Assembly: GCF_048537545.1 (NCBI RefSeq)
Contig: NZ_CP183220.1
Strand: one strand, 5' to 3'
Length of the DNA: 64,000 nucleotides
From: Chania fonticola_B
GTDB lineage: Bacteria > Pseudomonadota > Gammaproteobacteria > Enterobacterales > Enterobacteriaceae
Shown here: piece after piece, positions 17,201 to 24,519 of the stretch
Layout: each line of letters starts with the position of its first letter
Position numbering within the stretch: position 1 is the first letter of the stretch
Translations under genes and position numbers: made by a program
Notes under the pieces: generated by a model
Told to the model about the DNA's origin: nothing
Databases searched by the model: none
The model's input: the letters and a program-made list of their open reading frames with translations, nothing else

Positions 17201-18037
17201 ATGAGGCCGTTATGGCTGGGAATGAACAACATGCGTAAGAGCGAATTGAACATGAAACACCTTCAACCAGGTCGTCCGGCCGCCTTTGTGCGCCGCAATA
17301 CCCTGATGTCGACGGCAGTGGCCGGCCTTTTGCTGAGTGCCGTGGTGGTCGAGTCCGCCCAGGCGGCAATAGCCCTGGACCGCACCCGCATAATTTTTGA
17401 CGGCAGCCAACAGTCGGTCAGCCTGAACGTCAGCAACCAGAACAAACAGTTGCCATACCTGGCGCAGGGCTGGATTGAAGACGACCAGGGCAACAAAATC
17501 CAGAGTCCCCTCACGGTACTGCCGCCGGTGCAACGCATCGAACCCGGCAAGCCGAGTCAGGTGAAAATCCAGGCACTGCAGGCCGCGAAGCTGCTCAAGC
17601 AGGACCGCGAGACGGTGTATTACTTCAACCTGCGGGAAATCCCGCCGAAGAGCAACAAGCCGAACACGTTACAGATTGCGCTGCAGTCGCGCATCAAGCT
17701 GTTCTACCGCCCGGCGGGCATTGCGATGGACAAGAACGCCCCACCGCCGCAGGAGCAACTGACCCTGACGAAGCAGGGCGACAAGTACGTGGTGAATAAC
17801 CCGACGCCGTATTACGTCACCCTGGTTGATGCGAGCAACAAAAAAGACGGCCCGGGCATCAAAAGTTTCGAACCGATGATGGTGCCACCCAAGAGCAATC
17901 TTCCGCTGACGGTGAGTGCGGCAGCGGCAGGTAACAGTCCGGTGCTGACCTACGTCAACGACTACGGCGGCCGACCGCAGCTGAGTTTCAGCTGCAACGC
18001 CAGTACCTGCACGGTGGTGCCGGCGAAGAAGGCGTAG
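17201..18037 (+). CDS. Periplasmic pilus chaperone, PapD family
   Basis: 278 codons from ATG 17201; ATGs at 17222, 17231 and 17252 are alternatives. A signal peptide ends VESAQA; the mature part is two immunoglobulin-like domains. It shows the FGS-type chaperone signature: IALDRTRIIFDGSQQSV, NKQLPYLAQGWIED and ETVYYFNLREIPPKS. The subunit-anchoring Arg is in DRTR and the Lys in ALQSRIKLFYRP. It caps pilins in the periplasm and delivers them to the usher just upstream. A Cys pair (SFSCNASTCTV) at the C-terminus resembles PapD. Confidence 0.94.
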   Translation: MRPLWLGMNNMRKSELNMKHLQPGRPAAFVRRNTLMSTAVAGLLLSAVVVESAQAAIALDRTRIIFDGSQQSVSLNVSNQNKQLPYLAQGWIEDDQGNKIQSPLTVLPPVQRIEPGKPSQVKIQALQAAKLLKQDRETVYYFNLREIPPKSNKPNTLQIALQSRIKLFYRPAGIAMDKNAPPPQEQLTLTKQGDKYVVNNPTPYYVTLVDASNKKDGPGIKSFEPMMVPPKSNLPLTVSAAAAGNSPVLTYVNDYGGRPQLSFSCNASTCTVVPAKKA

Positions 18038-18095
18038 CCGAACACTGTCGGGCGGTGCTTGGCACCGATGACGCGAAGGGAGACAGGAGAGGGGC

Positions 18096-18722
18096 ATGAC
18101 ACACGAGACAGGCAGACACGGGCCGAACCCGCGCGGGTCGACCGAACTGAAGTACTACGCCGCGCTGGGTATGATGCTGTGGCTGTTGCCCGGCACGCAG
18201 GCGAAGGCAGATAACTGGGACGTCGACGGTGCCAACGGTACCCTGTATGTGCACGGTGCACTGACGGAAAGCGCCTGTCGACTGGACATGACCAGTGCCC
18301 ATCAGGATATCGCCTTGGGCGAGGTGGGAACGGGGCGCTTGCAGACGATTGGCGGCCGCGGCGACCCGGTCCGGGTCGAGCTGCGTCTGGCGGACTGCCT
18401 GCGCAGCCCGGCGGGCAGTCGCGATGTGCGCACTGGCGGTCTGACCTGGGCGGACAATCAGCCGGCGGTGACGGTGAGCTTTGACGCCCCCCGCGATGCC
18501 GATAACCCGCAGTTGCTGAAGGCACGGGGTGTTTCAGGCCTCGGGTTGCGCATGGAAAATGCACAGGGTGAAGACGTGCGACTGGGTAGCAGGGGCGAAC
18601 CGCTGCTACTGGCGCCGGGACAGAACACCCTGAGCTACACCGTGACCCCGGAGCGTACCCCCGCCCCCCTGATGGCCGGCAGCTATCGGGCCGTGGTGGA
18701 TTTTCATCTGAGTTATGACTGA
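18096..18722 (+). CDS. Minor pilin 1 of the pap-like operon
   Basis: 208 residues: a rather long basic leader then a hydrophobic signal segment (YAALGMMLWLLPGTQAKA). The pilin domain has Cys at SACRLDM and ADCLRS, an N-terminal strand GTLYVHGALTES and the C-terminal FHLSYD. Position after the chaperone matches papJ/papK. The ribosome site is AGGAGAGGGG. Function (adaptor or tip subunit) is inferred only from order. Confidence 0.8.
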   Translation: MTHETGRHGPNPRGSTELKYYAALGMMLWLLPGTQAKADNWDVDGANGTLYVHGALTESACRLDMTSAHQDIALGEVGTGRLQTIGGRGDPVRVELRLADCLRSPAGSRDVRTGGLTWADNQPAVTVSFDAPRDADNPQLLKARGVSGLGLRMENAQGEDVRLGSRGEPLLLAPGQNTLSYTVTPERTPAPLMAGSYRAVVDFHLSYD

Positions 18723-18735
18723 GGTGGGCGGGACG

Positions 18736-19239
18736 ATGAAAGACACCCTGACAAGACATCGACATGCCTGGCAGACATTGACCGCATTACTGCCCGCGCT
18801 GCCCGTGCTGGCCTGGGCAGCGTCTACGGCCACGGTCACGGTCACGGTCACCGTGGTGGCACCGCCGCCCTGCGTGATCAACGATGGCCGTCCGATTGAA
18901 GTGGAATTCGGTGACGTAATGACCACTCGGGTAGATGGCGACAACTACAAGATGCCGGTCAATTACACGCTGTCGTGCACCGGGGGCACGTCCAATGCCA
19001 TGAAGTTGCAGGTGAAGGGCACGGGTGCCGCGTTTGACGCCACGGTGCTGCAGACCAACAAGGCTGGGTTCGGCATCGAACTGCGCCAGGGCGCCGGCAA
19101 GCAGGCCGTCAACGACGGGCTGAACTTTACCTATCCGAACAAGCCTGAACTGTGGGCGGTGCCGGTGAAACAAAGTGGTGTCACCCTGACGGGGGGCGAC
19201 TTCAGGGCCGGAGCCACAATGGCCGTGGATTACCAGTAA
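18736..19239 (+). CDS. Minor pilin 2 of the pap-like operon, with hexamer-repeat donor strand
   Basis: About 167 residues from ATG 18736; the upstream in-frame ATG 18715 overlaps the previous gene and is less likely. The signal peptide ends LAWA. The mature N-terminus is (TV)4VAPPPCVINDG, an alternating donor strand encoded by three perfect CACGGT hexamers plus a variant (18831-18854). PPPCxINDG and TLSCTGG are typical of PapE/PapF/PapK-type subunits. It is paralogous to the next gene, which also has EPPPCTINDG. Confidence 0.82.
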   Translation: MKDTLTRHRHAWQTLTALLPALPVLAWAASTATVTVTVTVVAPPPCVINDGRPIEVEFGDVMTTRVDGDNYKMPVNYTLSCTGGTSNAMKLQVKGTGAAFDATVLQTNKAGFGIELRQGAGKQAVNDGLNFTYPNKPELWAVPVKQSGVTLTGGDFRAGATMAVDYQ

Positions 19240-19251
19240 CGGGAGCGGAGC

Positions 19252-19752
19252 ATGACCAGAACGATAAGAGTCCTGTTGCTGACCTGCGGTCTGATGGGGG
19301 GTATTACCCCGGTACAGGCCAAGGACGGTGAAGCAGACATGACGTTTCACGGCACCCTGATAGAGCCGCCGCCCTGCACCATCAACGACGGTAACCAGGT
19401 GGAGGTCGACTTCGGTGACCAGGTGGGCATCAACAAGGTGGACGGGGTGAACTACCGTCAGCCGTTGAACTACCAAATCACCTGCGACAAGGCGGTCGGC
19501 GGTCCCTGGGTACTGGCGCTCAGTCTGAGCGGCGATGCAGCCGGGTTCGACAATGACGCCCTGTTGACGGACAAGGCGGATCTTGGCATCCGGGTGTACC
19601 AGAACGACAAACCCTTCACCCCGAACAGCACGCTGAAGATAAACCTGGCCAACCGGCCTGTACTGGAGGCGGTACCGATAAAACAAGCCGGTGCGACATT
19701 GACCGAAGGTTTTTTTGAGGCCTGGGCCACCCTGCGTGCCGACTATGAATAA
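19252..19752 (+). CDS. Minor pilin 3 of the pap-like operon
   Basis: 166 residues, signal peptide ending TPVQA, donor strand ADMTFHGTLIEPPPCTINDGNQVEVDFGD, second Cys at QITCDK, and a C-terminus RADYE. It is clearly paralogous to the preceding gene (shared PPPC.INDG, NYQITC/NYTLSC, AVPIKQ.G.TL). It is likely a tip-fibrillum or adaptor subunit of the PapE/PapF/PapK kind. ATG follows GGGAGCGGAG. Confidence 0.82.
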   Translation: MTRTIRVLLLTCGLMGGITPVQAKDGEADMTFHGTLIEPPPCTINDGNQVEVDFGDQVGINKVDGVNYRQPLNYQITCDKAVGGPWVLALSLSGDAAGFDNDALLTDKADLGIRVYQNDKPFTPNSTLKINLANRPVLEAVPIKQAGATLTEGFFEAWATLRADYE

Positions 19753-19762
19753 GGAGCGGGAC

Positions 19763-20338
19763 ATGAAAGGCAAATCGGGCAAGCGTTCGCGTTCAGGACA
19801 CCCCCGCACCCAGGCAGTCGCCCTGCTCTTGGCGCAGGTGCTGATGGCAGTACCTCTGCCGATGCTGGCGGCGGGCGGCAAAAACGTGTACCTGCACGGC
19901 GCCCTGGTCGCAGAGCCCTGTGTGATACCGCCGGGCAATGAAGAAATCCTGCTGGATTTTGGTACCATTATTGACAAGTACCTGTACCTGAGCACGCGCA
20001 CCCTGGGTCAGACCTTTGAGATACACCTGGAGGAATGTGACCTGACGCTGGGCAAGACGGTGAGTGTGACCTTTACCGGCACCGAAAACAGCGCCTTGCC
20101 GGGGCTTCTGGCCCTTGACGGCGGCAGTGCGGCCACGGGGATTGCCATCGGGCTTGAGACGCCGTCGGCCCAACCGCTGCTGCTCAATCAGGCGAGCGAT
20201 AAATTGCTGTTGCAGGCAGGGAGCAACAGTATTGCGCTGAAGGCCTATGTGCAGGGTGAGCCGGATGCCCTCAGGGACCAGAGCATCGAACGCGGCCCCT
20301 TCAGTGCGGTGGCGACCTTCCACCTGGAATATGAGTAA
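19763..20338 (+). CDS. Minor pilin 4, translationally coupled to the reverse transcriptase gene
   Basis: 191 residues from ATG 19763 (AAGGAG upstream). A basic leader and signal segment (VALLLAQVLMAVPLPMLA) precede a pilin domain with Cys at EPCVIPPG and LEECDLTLG and the C-terminal TFHLEYE. Its TAA (20336-20338) overlaps the ATG of the reverse transcriptase gene (20331), so ribosomes finishing this pilin can start the RT. Tip or adaptor role inferred from order. Confidence 0.82.
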   Translation: MKGKSGKRSRSGHPRTQAVALLLAQVLMAVPLPMLAAGGKNVYLHGALVAEPCVIPPGNEEILLDFGTIIDKYLYLSTRTLGQTFEIHLEECDLTLGKTVSVTFTGTENSALPGLLALDGGSAATGIAIGLETPSAQPLLLNQASDKLLLQAGSNSIALKAYVQGEPDALRDQSIERGPFSAVATFHLEYE

Positions 20339-21381
20339 TCACGTCAAACCGGCAGTGACAGACACGCAGAAAGAAAACCGTGCGGTGCAGGATTGGGAGG
20401 CGGCCTACCACTTGTTGTGTCGACGACGGCAACATGCGCCACCGAACGCCGATGTATGGGACCTGCGGTTTCACTGGCCATACCGGAAAACCCCATGGCT
20501 TGACCGCGTCCTGGCTGGCGAATACAGGCTGTCGCCCATGAGTGTCTTTCATCGCCGCCGCCGACGCTGGGTACAATGGTCGGCGCAGGATGCGCTGGTC
20601 CTCAAGTGGGTGGCGATGCAGGTTGAATCGGCGTTGCCCCGACCTGCCCCTTGCCATCACCTGAAAGGGCACGAGGGTGTCAGCGGGTTGACACAGTGTG
20701 TGTCCTCCGCTTGGCGCAGTGGGGAGTGGGGCTATGTGTACCGTACGGATATTCGCGGGTATTACCGCCATATACTGAAACACCAGGTGGACAGTCAGCT
20801 GCGCTGGCATTTCCACGACTCGGTCTGCTGGGACCTGTGCCGGCAATGGCTGTATTACAGCGTTGAGGATGGGGGGCATACATACACCAGAAACCGGCAT
20901 CTGCCGGGGCAGCGCACTGAGTCCCCTCATGGGCGGCAGCCTGTTACGACACATTGACCATTATTTTGCGACACGTGAGGAACTGTTTTATGCCCGGTAC
21001 ATGGATGACTTCGTTATTTTCACCCAAACGCGCTGGCATTTACGCAAGGCCATCAAGCAGCTGCATGAATTTTTCGATTTGGGTGGCTTTGAAACACACC
21101 CGGATAAAACGCAACTGGGGAGGATTGATCATGGCTTTGGCTGGTTGGGAATATGGTATTCCCCGCTGGGGCCCCGGATAGCCCCGAGGGCAGAACAAAA
21201 CCATCGGGCACATATTGCGCGGCTTTATGAGCAGGCACACAGACGGAAACTGTCGACGGCAGAGACCGGCCTGCGTGTGCGGGAATATGAGGCGCGGTGG
21301 ATGAATTGGGCAAAACACCACTTAAAGAACGTGGAGGGATTGCCTGCTCTATCAAACCATATTAGAACGGTGCACGAATGA
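20331..21381 (+). pseudogene. Reverse transcriptase in the fimbrial operon, interrupted at a G6 tract
   Basis: From ATG 20331 the frame breaks near 20876; removing one G from the run 20871-20876 restores a continuous 349-residue protein ending at TGA 21381. The core RT motifs are visible: motif A YVYRTDIRGYYRHI (Asp about 140), motif B GICRGSALSPLM (189-200), motif C YARYMDDFVIF (YMDD 223-226) and motif D HPDKTQLGR ... GFGWLGIW. A short thumb-like tail follows; there is no maturase or endonuclease domain. Its size is like retron or DGR enzymes. It overlaps the upstream pilin (ATGAGTAA) and the downstream adhesin (ATGA), so it belongs to the operon. The shift may be phase variation, slippage-based expression, real decay or a sequencing error. 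Confidence 0.85.
20871..20876. repeat. G6 tract at the RT frameshift
   Basis: Six consecutive G between GAT and CATACA. With five or eight G the RT frame is whole; with six the product ends 34 codons later. The tract lies between motif A and motif B, so the truncated form lacks the YMDD site. Confidence 0.7.
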
Positions 21382-22232
21382 AACACCTCTTATACCTTGT
21401 AGTTATGATATGTGGTATATGTGAAGTCGGGTCTGTCTCCCATCCGGTCGTCCTAGAACCACGGGTCATATCGTGTCATGATACCGGTCCTCCTGGTCCT
21501 ATCATTGGCGAAGGGCCGTGTTCGACCAATGTGCTATACGCGTCGAACGGGACGATGCTCGTCGATATACCTGAACTCGCCCCCCCCCGCCCTGACAACC
21601 GGACAACGATCATGGCCGTAGGCGTCGATTGCGCACGGGGTAACGGACTTACGGGCAAGAGATTCTCGGGGTGCGTGTTTACCGACATGTACAGTCATAC
21701 GCCACGCGTGTTGAATTGTGCGCTGCAGAATACTCAGCACTGGGACTTAACTCCGGAGTCGACATGTCATCTAGACCGCACCACGTGGGGGGGGGCTGGG
21801 AGTCATGCTGGACCTGGTTTCTCGTGCGTCATTTTTGTACAGGAACATGGGTGGCGAAGCGGGAGCGCGAATAGCATATATGGTCTACTAGACCCCAATG
21901 TTGTGGCCAACTCGGGCAATACATACTGTCAAAAAGCGACACCGCCAAGTCCCGGGTGCGACGTTCGGTTACCCGACACAATAGACCACGGGACCATAAC
22001 GTCGAATCAACACAGCTCCACGACGGTGGAGGGTACTATCGAGTGTGGCGCGGCGCCCGTCGTCTCGTTCGCAGGGGGGGGGCGAATAACAATGGCGCCT
22101 GGAGTGACTACCGAACTGTCTGCCCGGGTCCTCCCGGCGGATCGGATACAAATCACATCTAACCTAGTCTCGGTTAACGGCGAGGCAGGCCAACACACAG
22201 CAACAACGTTAATACTCGTGTCACCGTATTGA
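21378..22232 (+). CDS. Two-domain fimbrial tip adhesin with randomised codon use
   Basis: 284 residues. Hydrophobic signal peptide (MKHLLYLVVMICGICEVGSVS), a Cys-rich N-terminal domain to about residue 190 (Cys in ISCHD, GPCSTN, VDCARG, SGCVF, LNCAL, STCHL, FSCVI, TYCQK), then a pilin-type C-terminal domain starting CDVRLPDTIDHGTI and ending TLILVSPY, as in FimH/PapG/MrkD-type adhesins. It occupies the papG position and overlaps the RT stop (ATGA). Codon use is unlike any neighbour: Leu 6 CTA, 5 CTC, 4 TTA, 2 CTT, 2 CTG, 1 TTG; Ile 10 ATA of 16; Arg 6 CGG and no CGT of 12; Gly 14 GGG of 31. It has C9 (21580-21588) and G9 tracts (21787-21795 and 22074-22082). The lectin specificity cannot be inferred. 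Confidence 0.78.
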   Translation: MKHLLYLVVMICGICEVGSVSHPVVLEPRVISCHDTGPPGPIIGEGPCSTNVLYASNGTMLVDIPELAPPRPDNRTTIMAVGVDCARGNGLTGKRFSGCVFTDMYSHTPRVLNCALQNTQHWDLTPESTCHLDRTTWGGAGSHAGPGFSCVIFVQEHGWRSGSANSIYGLLDPNVVANSGNTYCQKATPPSPGCDVRLPDTIDHGTITSNQHSSTTVEGTIECGAAPVVSFAGGGRITMAPGVTTELSARVLPADRIQITSNLVSVNGEAGQHTATTLILVSPY

Positions 22233-22336
22233 GCCCTCCGCGCCACCTGGCAATCAGGGCAACACTGACATTGTGAGCGGACGAGCGTCAGGTATCAACC
22301 CCTCTGTGCTTAGCTCAGGGGCCAATGGAGAAAAGA
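22233..22336. other. Remnant between the adhesin gene and IS6
   Basis: About 100 bases with no gene and no clear match to the adhesin or RT. Any RT template RNA or operon tail that lay beyond was removed or displaced by the IS6-family element at 22337. Confidence 0.3.
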
Positions 22337-23148
22337 GGTTCTGTCGCATTAAGATTGTGTCGGGTAACATGCTGTCTTTTTAAGATGTTACCTGACCATG
22401 TCTTTGATCCGAAACGCCTTCAGGCGGCTGCATTATCCCGTCGATATTATCGCTCAATGTGTACGCTGGTATTTGGCCTACTCACTCAGCCTACGCAACG
22501 TGGAAGAGATGATGGCAGAGCGCGGCATTGTCGTTGAGCATTCCACGCTCCATCGTTGGATTATCCGCCTAGTGCCGTTGCTGGATAAGACGTTTCGCCG
22601 GCATAAACGCGCCGTGGGCCGCCGCTGGCGCATGGACGAAACCTACATCAAAGTCAGAGGACAATGGAAATACCTATACCGGGCCATCGATACTGCCGGC
22701 CAAACCATCGACTTCCTGCTGACCGCTAAACGGGATGTTGCAGCGGCATTACGCTTCTTTCGCAAGGCTATTCGTCATCACGGCGAACCCACGGTGATCA
22801 CTATCGATAAAAGTGGTGCCAATACTGCGGCTCTGGCCGCGCTCAATGCCGACAAACCTGAAGAGGAAACCATTACCATCAGGCAAAGCAAGTATCTGAA
22901 TAATCTTGTTGAACAAGATCACCGTAATATCAAACGCCGGACACGATCCATACTGGGATTCAAATCGTTTCGCCGGGCACAGACGATCCAGGCGAGTATC
23001 GAACTGCTCAACATGATACGAAAAGGGCAATATCAACATCCGCAAAGTGAGAGGGTGTTGTCACCTGCAGAACAATTTTATCTGTTGGTTGCCTAAATAA
23101 CCGGCAGCACAACATTTACTAGCTTCTCTACGCTAATGCGACACAACC
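22337..23148 (+). mobile_element. IS6-family insertion sequence, complete
   Basis: 812 bp bounded by GGTTCTGTCGCATTA and the inverse of GGTTGTGTCGCATTA, one mismatch in the first 15 bases. It holds one full transposase gene. No 8-bp target duplication is visible, which is common after IS6-type cointegrate and deletion events. The terminal sequence differs from IS26. Confidence 0.9.
22398..23096 (+). CDS. IS6-family transposase
   Basis: 232 residues, the usual IS6 length, with the DDE core: RRWRMDETYIKVRGQWKYLYRAID (first Asp), VITIDKSGANTAAL (second Asp) and NLVEQDHRNIKRRTRSILGFKSF (catalytic Glu region and its K/R follow-up). The N-terminal HTH is RNVEEMMAERGIVVEHSTLHRWI. The only IS6-family gene in the window that looks intact. 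Confidence 0.92.
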   Translation: MSLIRNAFRRLHYPVDIIAQCVRWYLAYSLSLRNVEEMMAERGIVVEHSTLHRWIIRLVPLLDKTFRRHKRAVGRRWRMDETYIKVRGQWKYLYRAIDTAGQTIDFLLTAKRDVAAALRFFRKAIRHHGEPTVITIDKSGANTAALAALNADKPEEETITIRQSKYLNNLVEQDHRNIKRRTRSILGFKSFRRAQTIQASIELLNMIRKGQYQHPQSERVLSPAEQFYLLVA

Positions 23149-23312
23149 GTTTTGGTATCCCATGAGTGACTGTGGGGTCTTCGTGGGGATGTAATGTTCT
23201 TGATGATGAATCTGATCACTTTCTTCTGCACCTTGTGGCCAAGGCCTCTTTTGAGCCAGTTAAGCGATCCTCTTTCCCTGCCGTCAGCATGGCTTTCCGC
23301 TTTGCGTCTGAA

Positions 23313-23459
23313 CCGGATATCACCGGTGGCCTGGCAGCATATTTTGCTGAACGGGCATTACACCTTCCAGAGCAACAATGAGATTATTGACCTGGAGACG
23401 CTGGTTTCCGGGCTGAAACTGGGGTAACGGAAATTTCGGCGGTTCCGGCGTAGAACCCC
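23313..23459 (+). mobile_element. 3' end of a second Tn3-family transposon
   Basis: Encodes the last 36 residues of a TnpA (ISPVAWQHILLNGHYTFQSN ... VSGLKLG-stop) followed by an inverted repeat ending GGCGTAGAACCCC at 23459. The repeat differs inside from that of the intact transposon at 30288-35756 (GCCGAAATTTCCG against CCCAGATTTTTCCG), so it is a related but distinct element. Confidence 0.78.
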
Positions 23460-23965
23460 AACCTACATCAAAATCAAAAGTCAGTGGAAGTATCTTTACT
23501 GCGCTGTGGATACCGACGGCCAAACCATCGACTTTTTGCTCACCGCCAAAAGGGATGCCGCCGCCGCACTACGTTTCTTTCGCAAGGCCATCTGTCACCA
23601 CGGCGAACCTGACGTGGTGACGATCGATAAAAGCGGCGCCAATACTGCGGCTCTTGCCACGCTCAATGCCGACAAACCTGAGGAAGAAGCCATTACCCTC
23701 AGGCAAAGCAAGTATCTGAATAACCTGATTGAGCAAGATCACCGTAATATCAAACGCCGGATACGCCCGATGCTGGGATTTAAAACGTTTCGACGAGCGC
23801 AGACGCTCCTGGCTGGCATAGAACTGCTCCACATGATACGAAAAGGGCAATATCAACATCCACAAAGTGAAGGGTTGTCACCGGCGGAACAATTTTATCT
23901 GTTGGCTGCCTAAAAAATCGGCCGTGCTACTTTTGCTAACTTGCCTACGCTAATGCGACACAACC
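23460..23965 (+). mobile_element. IS6-family element lacking its 5' part
   Basis: Starts inside the transposase at the codons for TYIKIKSQWKYLYCAVD, directly after the Tn3-family end, and continues to the terminal repeat at 23965. About 84-90% of the residues agree with the complete copy, so it is a separate lineage. The first catalytic Asp is lost. Confidence 0.82.
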
Positions 23966-23966
23966 C

Positions 23967-23984
23967 TAAATCTGCATCACGACC
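23967..23984. mobile_element. Terminal remnant of the IS1-family element
   Basis: The 18 bases TAAATCTGCATCACGACC match the insB-side end of the IS1-family copies in this window (one difference), directly beside an IS6-family end. Confidence 0.5.
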
Positions 23985-24519
23985 TGATTTCGCCTCTGAT
24001 TTCTCGTTTTCAAAAAAACATCATCTCATTCGTCAGTCACTTATGGCGAGAAAAAAAATGTATTTGACTTCTCCATGAAGTACGCCACACTTTGATTTGT
24101 GTAAGGGTATCATTATTTTTTAATGAGTGTCTTTAATGGTTGAACTATTTTGAATGCGATCAGTTTCCAATTGACTCTTGAACGCAGACACCTCTCTGGT
24201 TCCGTGTTCATTTATAGCGAAAGACAATGGTTAGGATGTTTAAAGATGACGAAAAAAATCTATGTGATCTCAAGAAAATGCACGAAATACTATACCGCCA
24301 TTCAAAATGGGATAGGAAAGATGCTTATTCATCCAGGTTTTCGCCGATCGGGATTGAGTTATAGGCGGTATGTTTCCTATGTTGGGTAGCTCCAGCATTG
24401 GGCTTATCCCTCTGTGCTTACGATATTTTTATTTGCAAGCAATCCCACCGAGAATAATGGACCCTCTTTACCAATCGGGTTCTAATTTACTGCATCATTG
24501 AAAACGAGGAAACGATTCA
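23985..24519. other. Non-coding stretch before the methyltransferase gene
   Basis: About 535 AT-rich bases. A 79-codon frame at 24150-24389 has no ribosome site and no recognisable features, so it is not called. The promoter for the cassette should lie near the end; AACGAGGAAACG precedes the methyltransferase ATG. Confidence 0.35.

Noticed and set aside
18787..20001. A 404-codon open frame antisense to the minor pilin genes
   Set aside because: It is a shadow of GC-biased third positions in the pilins; the product is His/Gln/Val-rich with no domain and no ribosome site. Several similar antisense frames over the ushers, IS91 and radical SAM genes were dropped for the same reason.
20331..21381. 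Group II intron or retron
   Set aside because: No maturase or HNH domain, no intron RNA domains V/VI recognised, no msr/msd-like inverted-repeat RNA upstream, and the gene is tightly coupled to pilin and adhesin genes.
20331..22336. Classical DGR template/variable repeat pair around the RT
   Set aside because: I compared the adhesin with the flanking sequence by eye and found no second copy differing at adenines. The adhesin anomaly covers the whole gene and all bases, so a standard A-to-N DGR is not supported. A template beyond 22336 may have been lost to IS6; a self-alignment of a complete, uninterrupted locus would decide.
22337..23148. Calling the IS6-family element IS26
   Set aside because: Terminal repeats begin GGTTCTGTCGCATTA, not GGCACTGTTGCAAA, and the 232-residue protein differs from the 234-residue IS26 Tnp0026.
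24150..24389. 79-codon frame before the methyltransferase gene
   Set aside because: No ribosome site, mixed composition, lies in AT-rich spacer; not supported.
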